Of a DNA stretch of 64,000 bases, positions 47,565 through 59,696 are shown one piece after another. Position numbers and translations under genes: made by a program. The DNA is from Amoeboaphelidium protococcarum (lineage: Eukaryota > Aphelidiomycota > Aphelidea). Each line of letters starts with the position of its first letter. Position 1 is the stretch's first letter. The notes under the pieces are model-generated. The model did no database searches. It was not told where the DNA came from and saw only the letters and a list, made by a program, of their open reading frames with translations. Location: assembly GCA_023515745.1 (NCBI GenBank), contig JALECJ010000004.1:620001-684000 (forward strand), in the 5' to 3' direction.

Positions 47565-50500
47565 TCACTTTTAATCGTCACTCATCACAGATTAAGTATC
47601 ATTTTTTACCGGAGTCAGTTGACTATTGTCGTTGAACAACTAATCGATAGATTCCTCAGTCTTGACCTGAGGAGACTACGGTTAAACAACATCATTACTC
47701 TTTGAATCTAAAACGTCCATATTGAAATCTTCCTACAGCCCATCAAGCACGGCAAACTAATTTTCATTCCTGACTTCCGGTGTTGATTCCTTCACTTCCT
47801 TCGGATATTCATACAATGCACTCATAGATAAGCTGATGTTGTCGAATGAGGCGTCGACTGCCGACTATGTCACGGACTCGGCAGATTGTTTAACTTCTTC
47901 AAACACATCTTCGCCATCACTATCATTCTCGTCTTTGACAGAAGCTGCAGTAGTACTATTAGACTCAGAACTATCGCGACTAACTGAGGCGGAATAATCT
48001 TTGGTCAATTACTCAAATAGAGATATCATTTCAATCCGCTTCATCTGAATAGCATCATGTTTAAACCAATCGCCAGATCTCCTCAGTATCAACTGATGAA
48101 ATTAAGCAGGTGGATCAGTGAGAAATTGTTCAGCACAGTTGAGTAGATAAACTCCGCAGTCATAAGAGTTGGGCTGTCGAGGAATCCTAGCATTTGAGCC
48201 CTGAATTAGAGAAAGATCAATCTCTACACCCAAACGATGCTTTGCCTCTTGGTACAGAAATAACTTGAGAGATTTTACAGTAGCGGGACGAGAGGATCCC
48301 AGAGAATCAAGGATAATGACATGAGCTTGATTCTTTGCCTTTTCTAATAGTCGCAAATCAGCTTTAGACGGAGACTCAACATTAAGAGTCTTTGCTTAAT
48401 CAGCTTGAACTTTAGGCTTCGCCAGAACATCATCGTCATCATCCACCATATCGACAACAAGCATACCATCAAACTTTTTACTCTCCGGAGAAGACATGAT
48501 TTTATTAGTTCGAGAGCGACCTCCGCTATTGCCTCTACTCTTGACTGGTGAGTCTTGAGCATCAACTTGAGTCGACAAATCGCGCTTGGCAGCATCTATC
48601 AGCCGGTGAGGATATGCAATAATGGCCAGATACCAATGGAAATTCTCATTCACAGGAACGATGAGGAAATCTCTAGAGAAAACATCCGCCTTATTAGTCC
48701 ACTCTTTCACACTTAGATAGCGATTCTCGTCATTTTACTTATCATGGCCCTTCTCTGTAAGCACCTTGTAAAAGAAGCTGTTGAATACATACGCTTTCTA
48801 CTGCCAGATAGGATTGACTCGTGTGCTGAAAATGTAATCCAAGTAGAATTCAATAACAACATCATTAAGGAATTCAGGATCGTGCAATCGAAGAGCATCA
48901 TGATCAGTCACATGAATCCTGTGCTTACCACTGAAAGGAAACTTGAATAGCAATTTAGGCTCATCCTTCATTGCCAGTCTGGTGCGACGTGAATTGTCCT
49001 AAACTTTCTGCTGGGCCAGAGAATCAGACTCCTACTTTCCAGCTGAGGAAGAATCGCCAACTTTATCCTAACAATCATCACCATCGTCGTCATCATCGAA
49101 TGTAATCGGATTATCAGCATTCGACTTGACTTTCTGGCGAAATAAAGATGACTGAGAATTTCTTGTTAATCTACGACCATTCTGCTATCTATTGAATAAG
49201 TCGCTTTAGAATATGCTACCGGAAAAGCTCATATCAGGACTTTTGGGCCTAGTCAAAGTGCCTCTAGCCAGACTCTTGGATCGAGATGTGCCAACATCAT
49301 CACACTACCTCTTCTTGCTATTAAGAGTTTCAAAGGTTGCCTTTAAATTAAACTTGACCAATTTCATAAGATTTTATAGTTCAGTCGCAGTTAGCTGGGT
49401 AAAACACTCAATACTATCAACTGACCGCATTCCACCTTCTTCAAAAGTCTTATTCATCACAAACTAGCTAGACGGGAATTAAAACTTTAGAGTATACTGC
49501 CGCATTATTTCAGCCTCAGCAGCAGTGGCATAATTGTCCACAGTAAGATGACGCAACTTCAAAATGACAAAATACTTGTTGTCGCCATCAGTAAAATAAA
49601 TTCTGTCGTCATTTCCTATAGACAATTGGCCAGATTATTTAAAATTGCATGTACCTGAAGCGAACTGGCAGCTCTCCATATGCCCAGACCATTTGGTGTC
49701 CACTTCATAATGATCTTCAAACATCTTCTCCTTCTGCTCATCAGTCAACCCATTGCCACCTAATGCTGTTACCAACTTTGGGATAGGAGGTAAGCTCTCA
49801 GAGTCTTTAAAGTCAAAATCGTCGTCCGATGCTTATAGCTTTCCCTTGAGCGGCTTATCTTCTGCAGTGGACAACTTCAGCTGCTTCTTCTTCTTTTAAA
49901 AAGGCTCTTTACGGTTTCGTTTATTCGCACCACTATTAGAGGAATCAATTTAAGGCTGATATGTTCTGCGATTGCTAACATTAGATTTTGCATGCGACAC
50001 TGAGCTATGATCGTCGTTACTGAGATCCACCACGTCTCTGCTTTGAGTCTTGTTCTACTCAGCCTAGTTCAAAACATTCTGATACGAAGAATCGTACGAC
50101 GCAGTAAGACTTGGACTAATTTTCATCTTTTTATCAATATTTGTAGTGGTAATGCCAGAAGCTTAGATTTTAAGATATGCATCATGAGAGTTGACTGCCG
50201 GTTGAGAGATGACCGTCTCTCGATTTCTACGACTGTCCAGAGCACTACTCGTACCAGAAATCAGCATTTACCTAGTGGAATTATTAGTAGACATTTTTGG
50301 AGTTTTAACACAACTATCATCCGCGTCATCTATTTCCACCACAACATTCCTACTACCGGAAAGAGGCTTTCCACCTTATGACTTTTGATTCGACCACGCA
50401 CTAGTGGCAAAATTTTACCCTTGCGAAAATGAAGGCAATGTTTTCTTCTGCATGCTATTACTATAGTAGGCTTAACGGGAATTTTAATTAAAATAAGCAG

Positions 50501-50663
50501 ATTTGACTTGCGCAGAGGAATATTGAAGAGATGTGCCACCGCAAGGTCGCGAAGTGTTGGTGGAGTCAGTGATTAAATTATCTGTTGGCAATTGAATGAT
50601 ATTTCCTTTCTAAGACTAATTCCTTCTCCTTCTATCTGGACAAAGATTATTAGATAGTGTCAT
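47565..50663 (-). CDS. Ulp2/SENP6-7-type SUMO protease
   Basis: Single frame of 1032 residues. The C48 peptidase domain lies at about 600-860: His676 in NENFHWYLAII, Asp786 in HVIILDSLGS, and Gln/Cys836 in RQPNSYDCGVYLL, with a long acidic insert between His and Asp as in Ulp2/SENP6. The N-terminal 350 residues are low-complexity, rich in Ser, Asn and Gln. A compact domain at about 370-480 (VDTKWSGHMES...FKQSGQLSIG...KYFVILKLRH) could be PH-like. It should trim poly-SUMO chains in the nucleus. The C-terminal tail is acidic and may hold SUMO-interaction motifs. Its end faces the LDAH stop 77 bases away. Confidence 0.9.
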
Positions 50664-51491
50664 CCCAAGATATCCTTATCAGTATATATTCACACAGACA
50701 GACAGACCGATAGACACACAGATAAAAAGACACAACCTGCGACTTGGACTGAAATGAAAAAACGCGTCGCCGGCCGCCTCCTTTAAATTTCGAAACAAGA
50801 AAAGCGTTTCACAACAACTGCGGATACAATCCAGATACTTTCTGAAACATTATGTAATTTGCTTCAGGTTTGAAGATCTTATTCCAATTCTAAATATTGC
50901 AGATAAGTTGAAAAAAGCATATGACTACGAGGGGCTCTGGATGTGACGAATTTGCAAAGATTAGGGCGGAGTTTTACAAATATTTCCTATAACAGATATT
51001 GGTCCAAGAGCCTGTAATCGTATTCACTACACGCCGTGGACACTAAGAGATGGGATCATATTTGAAGTCTTTCAGTCGGGGGTAATATCACGTTTTAAAC
51101 CAAAGAAGCGTCTGGTTCTGAGTATAGGCAGCACATAGGATCTGTGTCAATTGCAATAAGGAGAAGTCAAGCTATAGTTATGTTGGGATCAGGGAGGAGA
51201 ACGACGTGACGCGTTACCTCGTTCAGGATTGATAGACAAAAAGCCTTTGTAGAAATGGATGAGGGAATACCTAACTGCTTGCAAGACATAAATCCACTTT
51301 GTTTAATTGGCCCCGACCACTATGGTATCATATCCCATTAATTCTCACGATTATTTTGAATGCGAGATGTTGGATGCTCAAGAGATATTCACACCCAGAA
51401 ACGTGAATTGAAACATTCTAAATTACAACGCGATCGAAACAGTAAAATTAAAAAAGTTAAGTACACTTATGAATGTTGAATACTCATAATA
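50664..51491. other. Intergenic region, one unplaced open frame
   Basis: AACGCGT at 50761-50767 sits 100 bases upstream of the Ulp2 start. From about 50945 to 51411 a + strand frame of some 155 codons is free of TGA and ends in TGA at 51409-51411. Its product is mixed and natural-looking (RIHYTPWTLRDGIIFEVFQS) but has no start codon near its 5' end, and no TGTAG acceptor leads into it. It could be a decayed gene. No family recognised. Confidence 0.3.
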
Positions 51492-52379
51492 TCACACCAT
51501 CTTCTTTGCAGTGAAAAATCCTTGTAAATGTCTCACCTGCCAGTAAGCAGTCAGGCTGAGTAACACCACCTGGAAGAATGACCACCACAACACTCTGGAA
51601 TTCGTTGACTCACTCTTGTCCCTGAACTCAGCTTCGCGCTATCTCTAGTAAGCCTACTCACGTCGAATATCAGCAATTCTGTGGTTCAGCTCACGGACAC
51701 GGAAGGCAATGTTGGACAGTTTCTGATGCGACTCGTCCTGTTGCTGCAGATCGCTCTCGTCTTGAGCCGCATCGCCCAGCGCCAAATCGAAATGAATTTT
51801 CGCGCGCTCATTATGAAACCATCCAGTTCTGTTGGTGCTGAGGCAGATGGAATAAGTGGCACTTTCAGCTACATTATTGCTATTATTAATTAATGACCAT
51901 ACGGCCAAGCATTGGACATTGATATGTTTCATCACTGCGATACAGTAGACTTACCTGAAGTGAAAGAAAATCTACCAGAACTTCCTCCCTTCTGGCTTTT
52001 GATAACTTGTCTATCATGAACTTACTACAACAATCACAGTGTAATCAACGAAAGATACTTGTTCATTCTATTAGAAACATTAAAGATCTATATCTTACAT
52101 CAACCACAATTTCCGCACCCAAGGCTGGGTTCTCAATCCACTGATTGATTTAAGGATTAAACTATTCAGTTTTATACTTTCCTACACTAAGAAGATTTAG
52201 GGTGTAAAGAAGACTGTAAACGCAATAGTATTATTATTTACACACCTACCAAGTACTAAAGTCTCAGAAGGCAGCTCTTCGATAAAACATTTCACTTGGT
52301 CAGTCTGCATATAAAAATGTAAACCATTAACAACCAAACCAAGACTGACAATCAGAACTGCTAAGCACCACTTAATCAT
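51492..52379 (-). CDS. p24/TMED family cargo receptor
   Basis: Exons 52250-52379, 52099-52181, 51955-52024 and 51492-51868; the introns are 68, 74 and 86 nt, all GTA...TGTAG; 219 residues. A signal peptide leads to [20 protein letters not shown], the start of the GOLD domain, then [13 protein letters not shown] coiled coil, one transmembrane helix ([18 protein letters not shown]) and the tail FFTAKKMV with FF and KKXX sorting signals follow. p24 proteins cycle between ER and Golgi in COPI/COPII vesicles. The tail favours the delta (Erv25/TMED10) or a related branch. Confidence 0.92.
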
Positions 52380-52901
52380 TACTTTTATTATTTACTGAGT
52401 AAATTGCTCAATATTTAATTGCTACTAACAGGAGTGAGGCGAGAACAGTTGTAAAGACTTTAACAGCTCGAGTAGGAGGAAGAAACGCGCTGAGATTTCG
52501 CGTTTTAAGCTTGGTGGAAACCGTCAGCGTTCTGTAATCAGCTGACCAAATTACAGGTTTATTATTAGTATTATTACTATATAAGATTCGCTGGATGGAT
52601 TACTTGCATAGTGATGGTGAAAAGTGGTGGTTCACAATTGTAAAGTCTACGATATTGGTGCGGTCGATGACAACTCTGCCAGTGTCGATATATCTACACG
52701 CGTCCAGCTAACGATTACAGAGTATAACTCCGTATACTGATATCGTGCGATAATATGCCCTGATAGACTCTCGATACAAAGTCAAACTGCACGAGGCACA
52801 CAGGATAGCTAATTTTCGCCCGCTTAATCACATTGTCCTCCCTCTCATTTAAATTCCGATATTTATATCTCTCTCGCTCTCATTAAGATCTATATGCGGA
52901 C
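52380..52901. promoter_or_regulatory. Divergent promoter region with GAAACGCG and CGCGTTTT
   Basis: GAAACGCG at 52482-52489 and CGCGTTTT at 52499-52506, about 105-130 bases upstream of the p24 start. The rest is AT-rich and carries no gene I can support. Confidence 0.45.
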
Positions 52902-53469
52902 ATGACACGATATGGTTTAACGGATAACAAGATAAAGATGATAGCGAAAAAAGTTCCGCTTAAACTCAACGTTTACCAGCCAATGGACTTTCTACAGGAG
53001 GATTTGGCATTTGGTAAGATTTGACGCGGCGAGATCCGTCCCTTCTCTCAGCGGGACTTTTAGTTTCCCTTCATCTACTCAATCTCAAGCTGGTAAGGTT
53101 TTTACAAATTGCTATTACGATAATTTACGTACTATTTTCTGTTGATAATGTGTTTGCATGTTATGTAGATGTAAGATTTGCGATAGAACATGTCAGTAGT
53201 GGCGCGAATACTGTTAATCTCAATGTCTGTAATGTCTGTACCTATTTCGGTATAGATGCCCATGGTATGTTCTTTTTGATTCTATGCGTATAGTATCCGT
53301 TTATCTGTTGTGTGTAGGCAATCAATCTGTATTGGCTAACATCAGCGACATTTAGTGTCGGATAGAATCTACTGCTTAGATCTAAAGTTTTAAACAGATT
53401 GATTTAACGCCAACTCTGATAGTAATATGGAGACCATCAAATAGAGTATGTGAATAATATATATATTGA
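52902..53469 (+). CDS. Small three-exon protein of unknown family
   Basis: Exons 52902-53013, 53169-53264 and 53318-53469; 119 residues. The introns are 155 and 53 nt with GTA starts and TGTAG ends. The joined product runs from MTRYGLTDNKIKMIAKK through VYQPMDFLQEDLAFDVRF to VNLNVCNVCTYFGIDAHG and ends at TGA 28 bases before the GARS stop on the other strand. A CNVC pair is the only possible metal motif. The fact that splicing turns a frame with stops into a continuous, normal-looking sequence supports it as a real gene. Function unknown. Confidence 0.5.
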
Positions 53470-53497
53470 TATCAGGTATGACCCATCGTCTTTGAAA

Positions 53498-55576
53498 TCA
53501 ATGGTCAGCATCCTGTTTAGTGAAGGCTGGAAACTTCTTGACAATATCGCTCCAATTAGAGACATCCTGACACAGGTCTCGCACAGCTTCACAAATCTCA
53601 TCAACACTACCACGAACTTGTGACATTGAATCGCGCTCTCTCAGCGTTACACTTCCATCGCTCACAGTCTAGAAATCAATGGTGATACCAAACGAGGTAC
53701 CCAGTTCATCATTGCGGGCATATCTTCTTCCAATAGCACCGGAGCTGTTATCGATTTTATTCGAGACTCCAAGTCTATTCAACTTTTTGGTCACCTACTG
53801 CAGGGCCGGGTGAAACTCGGCATTATTGGAGATTGGTAGCACAAGGCACTTGGTAGGAGCCACGACTGCTGGGAACTTGAACACATTTCTCTGATCGTCC
53901 CCTTCACGAACGTACCAAGAATGTTCCAACAGTGAGTACAATATTCTACCAATACCAAACGATGGTTCAATCACATTCGGAGTATACTCCAACACGTGGA
54001 CCGTCTCTTTAATCTACTCGATCTGAACCATCTATGGAGTGATGGTGGCAGTCTGATCTTGCTCGTACTTGACACTAACATTATCACCAGCATCCAATTG
54101 CTTCTTCAACTAAGCCAACTCTGACTCTCCCAAAGCATTCAAAGCACTTTCCACCAGTTTAGCATCCTTTTTAAACGCAGGTCCAAACAGTTTCTTGTTC
54201 AGAATCAATGACAATTTCTCCACAACCATGGGCTTCTCCAACTGCTCCCGCGCCACCAGCTTCTCTTTAGTTCGCTCCGTGTGCTTGGTCAAATCATAAG
54301 CACTTCTATCAGCGCAACCGACACACTCAATCCATCCATAAGAATTATGAATCTCCGCATCCCAACAGGCCACAGCATAATGAGCCATCTCATTTCTTAA
54401 ATGCTGGCGAAAGCGAACTCTCTGCAGATCAACACCAATCTTCTCCAGGAACAGATGAATCCTTGCCATAAAGTAGCCAATGGTCTGATTATCGATTAAA
54501 CCGGTGCTCACAGCTTCACCCAACTTCATTCGTACAATTTCAGTCTTGCCTTGCATCTATACACTCTCAGGAAGCAGATTCAACACCACATCCTTCATAG
54601 TGTCAAACTTTGGATGCTACTTTTTCTATGGGTGCACGAAATGCTCAATCTCGGCCATGAGGAATTCACGGACACGCAGGAGACCGCTTCTAGGTGAGAT
54701 TTCATTACGGAATGACTTTCCGATAGAGGCAGAAGCAAAAGGCATCTGATCATTGTTAAACTCAAGCAGGCGCTTAAAATTGCAGAACTGGCCCTGCGCA
54801 GTCTCTGGTCGCAAGAATCCAGGAAACTGGCCAGTTGCACCAATGGACGTGCCAAACATCAGATTAAAGATTTCAGGCTCACTGACTTCATTTCCCTAAG
54901 GTGACTTGATATCAAACTTCTTGATAATATCCTTCAGCTCCTACATATTGAATCCATCAATCTGGGCCAGGATAGATTTTATCTCTTCAACCTGAGCCTG
55001 AGACAGCGGCTCAACCTTCATATCCTTCTTAGGCAGCTTCTGGCCCTTCTTCAACAGTTCATCATGCTCCAATCTGTGCTCCAATTCATTCTCCACCAGA
55101 TGATCTACGCGATAAATCTCGCCAGTCTTCAGATCCTTGCACATCAAATCTGCAAATCTATCCACATGTCCACTAGTCTTGAGAACATCATGCGGTGTAA
55201 GGATAGTACAATCAACTTCCAGCATGTCCTCCTCCAACACAAAATGCTTTCTCCATAGATCAACAACATTGTTCTAAAGCGCGCACACGACAGGACCATA
55301 ATCATACAGGCCAGATATACCGCCATAAGGACTGAAAGATTAACCATAAAAGAAGCGCTTTCTCAACACTTCCTCTAAGGCGGCGCGATTAAATTTCTGA
55401 GACTTTGGCAGCTAATCCTCTAACTTTGATAGCTCAGCTTTGAGGCTAATCAATTTGGCAATGTCTGGCTAGATTTCATCTTTCGCTTTACCTTGAGCCT
55501 TCTACTACTTGACGAGAGCACCTTACTGCTCAACCTGCAATTACAGTTCACTAATCTTTTTCTGCAAACCGTCCAT
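53498..55576 (-). CDS. GARS: Glycyl-tRNA synthetase
   Basis: Single frame of 692 residues. It charges tRNA-Gly with glycine. An N-terminal WHEP-like helical hairpin (ISELQLQVEQQGALVKQQK) is followed by the class II core: [19 protein letters not shown] (motif region 1), [11 protein letters not shown] and [16 protein letters not shown] (motif 2), [16 protein letters not shown], and motif 3 in [10 protein letters not shown]. The C-terminal anticodon-binding domain is complete. It is the alpha2 eukaryotic type. A longer mitochondrial form is not obvious. Confidence 0.96.
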
Positions 55577-55924
55577 TCTACCAACTCGACTTATGAATCG
55601 ATTCGCCTACCTATAGTATTGAGTAAAAACGCGTATTTTCAATGTACCTAATCGCGACCAGACCGTCCGCTTATATATTCACGTCTAATAACCTGATTGA
55701 GTCTGAAAGAGAAGAGATTAAGAGCGAGAGAAAGGGAGAGAAAGAGAAAGAGATGACCTTGAAATTGTTTTAACACTCAGAGAACGAACTAGCGCGTTGA
55801 GATTCCCAGTGCAGGCGCGTTTAAAGCGCTCGTTCTCCTTTACTTTCTCAGGTCTGTTCTCTCCCGTACAGTTTCCATTCTAACACTGTAAAGCTGAAAT
55901 AAATTTGATTAATCAGATTATAAT
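55577..55924. promoter_or_regulatory. Divergent promoter of GARS and BCKDHB
   Basis: CGCGTTT at 55816-55822 and another CGCGTT at 55791-55796. A purine-rich (GA) tract lies around 55705-55750. No gene. Confidence 0.4.
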
Positions 55925-57100
55925 ATGAACCATGTAATTAAAAGCTTTCAAAGACAAATTTCTTCAAAGAGTAGATAGATGAATGCAGCAGCTGGTCCAA
56001 TGGCTGCTTCGGGAGAAAACTTGACCATTGCGCAGTCTAAATTCCTCCTTCATAATGTAGAAGATGTCCGTCAGTATAAGGAACTTAACGACTCAAATTC
56101 TGGCAAGAAGTTGGATGAACTGTAGAAAATGAACATGTGTCAATCTGTGAATAATGCCATAGACTTGTCTCTGCAGAATAACGATAAAGCTGTGGTGTTT
56201 GGTGAAGATGTTGCATTTGGTGGAGTGTTTCGATGCACAATGAACCTGTTGCAAAAGTATGGACAGGGACGAGTGTTCAATACTCCACTGAGTGAAGGTG
56301 GTATCGCTGGATTCGCTATCGGACTTGCTTCTATGGGTCATACTCCCATTGCCGAGATTTAGTTTGCAGATTACATATTTCCGGCGTTCGATCAGATTGT
56401 GAATGAAGCTGCCAAGTATCGTTACAGATCTGGTAATCAGTTTGACTGCGGTGGACTCACTATAAGATCTCCTTGCAGTGCAGTCGGTCATGGTGGTCAT
56501 TATCACTCTCAGTCACCGGAGGCTTATTTCGCTCATACGCCCGGAGTTAAAGTTGTGATGCCTCGGAGTCCTCTGCAAGCCAAGGGACTATTACTTGCCT
56601 CAATCCAGGATCCTAATCCAGTCGTATTTTTGGAGCCAAAGATTTTGTATAGATCCGCTGTGGAATAGGTACCTGTTGAGGATTTTACACTACCACTAGA
56701 GAAGGCTGAAGTTCTGTAAGAGGGTAGTGATCTCACACTGGTTGGCTATGGCTCGCAATTATATGTTATGGAATGGGCTATTGCAATGGCTGAGTAGCAG
56801 TTCCCCGGCATCAAGATTGAGCTGATAGATCTGCGCACAATCTCCCCCTGGGATATTGAGACTGTTGAAAAGTCTGTAAACAAGACTGGCCGACTGATTA
56901 TCTCTCACGAAGCTCCAGTGACTGCAGGATTTGCAGCCGAAATTGCCTCCACTATCCAAGAGCGTTGCTTCCTCCGACTGGAGACACCGATACAACGCGT
57001 CTGTGGATATGATGTTCCATTCCCGCTTATTTTTGAGAAATTCTACGTCCCAGATAAGCTGAGAGTTTTTGAAGCTATAAAGCAAGCGATGCAAGATTGA
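55925..57100 (+). CDS. BCKDHB: Branched-chain 2-oxoacid dehydrogenase E1-beta
   Basis: Single frame of 391 residues. The E1-beta subunit of the mitochondrial complex that oxidises the ketoacids of Leu, Ile and Val. The N-terminal 45 residues are basic and hydroxylated (import signal). Family motifs: [67 protein letters not shown] and [11 protein letters not shown]. This distinguishes it from pyruvate dehydrogenase E1-beta. E1-alpha and E2 are not in the window. Confidence 0.96.
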
Positions 57101-57312
57101 TAAATGTGAATATCTGCGATGAATATTATAAAATCGACGATTGAATTAAGAGTGAGAGAGAGAGAGAGCCGAGCGTTAAGGTCGAATTTGCATTCTTTTC
57201 CCATTTTGATCTTTTATCATCATCGATTGCTGTTTAAAATTGATTATCAAATTTGATACATTTTACTCGATTATTTCTACTACTACCCAAGTACAATAAT
57301 TATAATATTAAA

Positions 57313-58050
57313 ATGGCGCTGCGTGCATAATTCGAGAATAAGAATGATATTGGAGTGTTTTCGCGTCTGACTAACGCGTACTGCTTGGTGGCTATTGGTG
57401 GATCGGAGAACTTTTACAGTGTATTTGAGAGTGAACTCGGACAGGTCATTCCTGTGGTACACACGTCTATCGCTGGCACTCGTATTATTGGTAGATTGAC
57501 TGCTGGTAATCGTCATGGTCTCTTGGTTCCTAGTACAACCACTGATCAGGAGTTGTAGCATCTCAGGAATTCACTGCCAGACTCTGTGGCCATTTAGCGC
57601 ATAGAAGAACGTCTTAGTGCTCTGGGTAATGTTATCGCTTGTAATGATTATGTCGCCCTGGTTCATCCAGATATTGACCGGGAAACTGAAGAGATTATCG
57701 CCGATGTTCTCAAGGTGGAAGTATTCAGACAGACTATAGCTGACAATGTCCTCGTTGGTAGTTATTGTGTTCTCTCTAACCAAGGAGGCCTCGTTCATCC
57801 TAGAACTACTGTGCAGGATCAAGATGAACTGTCTTCACTTCTTCAGATCCCACTGGTCTCCGGAACTGTGAACCGTGGTAGTGATGTTATTGGCGGTGGA
57901 TTGGTTGTTAATGATTATAGCGCGTTTGCCGGCCTTGACACAACCAGCACAGAGCTGGCCGTGATTGAGAGCATCTTCAAGCTGTAGAACGCCCAGCCAT
58001 CTGCCATTGTGACAGATATGCGCGATTCTTTGATTGACAATATGAGATGA
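57313..58050 (+). CDS. EIF6: Translation initiation factor 6
   Basis: Single frame of 245 residues, exact family length. eIF6 keeps the 60S subunit from joining 40S until late maturation. Motifs: [60 protein letters not shown] and [19 protein letters not shown]. The five-fold repeat of the IF6 pentein fold is complete. Confidence 0.97.
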
Positions 58051-58379
58051 AATTTATTTGGTATATTTTTATACAAGATGGTTTAGGTTTTTGATTTTAG
58101 CTTGTTATGTGTGTCAAAGTTGATAGGAGTTGTCAATGACCGCATAGCCATGATGGTGCGACCAGTCAAACTATTTATAGATTTTCGCAATTTATTTGGG
58201 CCGAAAGTCTTACCTTCTTAATCTCTACAAAAGACTATTACATATCCGTGAGTACTAAATTATCACGCTATAGTGAACTCTGCGTATCGTTGGTTAGGCA
58301 AACATTAGCGGCGAGCCTTATTTACAATCGAAATCTATATAACTTTACAAGTGTTTTACGATAACTCTAATAACCAAAA
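58051..58379. other. Intergenic between eIF6 and G-alpha
   Basis: AT-rich, 329 bases, no gene seen. It should hold the promoter of the G-alpha gene. Confidence 0.4.
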
Positions 58380-59512
58380 ATGGGCCAGTGTCTATCTCAA
58401 GAATAGTCTGAGTAAAACAAGTAATCTGCCAAGATTAATCAGTATCTGCAAGAGGAAGCGAAGAAGAGCCAGAGCACTAAAGAATGCAAGATTTTATTAT
58501 TAGGTAAGGGCTCATTAATGATTATATTTTAAAATATAAAAGTGATCGTTGAGTGTTAATCGTTAGTGTAGGAGCCGGAGAATCTGGAAAATCAACGATT
58601 GTGAAACAAATGAGAATCTGTTTCATGAACGGATACAGCAAGGATGAACTCTTGTCCATCAAACCCATCATTTGCAAGAATATATACGATAGTATCAAGG
58701 CGCTGATTGAGGCATGTCAGCGATTCGAGTATCAGTTTGAGAATCCTGAATGTGTGGAATTTGCACGCTAGTTGACGGGTGTGAAGTACAGTGCAATGGA
58801 CGCCACGATCAACAAGCCGACGGGTGACATGATCAAGGCCGTGTGGATCGACGCTGCGGTGAAACGAGCATTCGAAAGGAGCAATGAGTTTTACATCATG
58901 GACACTGCGCCGTACTTCTTTGATAATATTGAAAGGGTGGCCTCTGGGGATTATATTCCTAGTGAAGATGACGTATTGAAATCGCGTGTCAAATCTACTG
59001 GTATAACCGAGACCAAGTTTGTGCTTGATAAACTCAATATCACAATGTATGATGTCGGTGGGCAGAGGTCGGAGCGAAAGAAGTGGATCCACTGCTTTGA
59101 GAATGTCACGTCTGTGATATTTATAGTCGCGCTGTCAGAGTATGATCAAGTCTTGTTGGAGGATTCATCGTAAAACCGTATGGCAGAGAGCATTATCTTG
59201 TTCGAAGCTATCGTAAACAGTTAGTGGTTTGTGAACAGTTCATTCATTCTATTTCTGAACAAGATTGATCTGTTCAAGGAGAAAATCAAAAAGACTCCTC
59301 TGAACAAGTACTTTCCTGAATATGCGGGTGATGATGATTTTACAAAGGCGTCCAAGTTTATGCTGTGGAGATTTAAGTAGTCGAATCATCAAGGACTCAC
59401 CATCTATCCTCATTTGACATGCGCCACGGACACCAAGTAAATCAAGGTTGTCTTCTCCGCTGTAAAGGACACGTTGATCAAGAACTCGCTCAAGACCTCA
59501 GGTATAATGTGA
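58380..59512 (+). CDS. Heterotrimeric G-protein alpha subunit
   Basis: Exons 58380-58503 and 58572-59512; the intron is 68 nt (GTAAGG...TGTAG) and splits the P-loop codon; 354 residues. MGQCLSQ carries the Gly2 myristoylation and Cys palmitoylation sites. The P-loop is GAGESGKST, switch I has the catalytic Arg in [11 protein letters not shown], switch II is [12 protein letters not shown], and NKIDLF and TCATDT bind guanine. The C-terminus KTSGIM lacks the Cys of the Gi class, so it is not a pertussis toxin type. It would relay signals from heptahelical receptors; none is seen nearby. Confidence 0.96.
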
Positions 59513-59696
59513 TGATGATGATACGCGGCCGGTAAAATATCTAATATTCGACAATGGATGAAATACAGAATAATTTTGAGCATTAATATTCATTTCCTCC
59601 TCACTGATAAAATTGTTCATTCGCCTTCTTCTCAATTCAAAACTATCACCCAGTCATACCTACACTATATCCACAGAATCATTCCACGTATCATTT

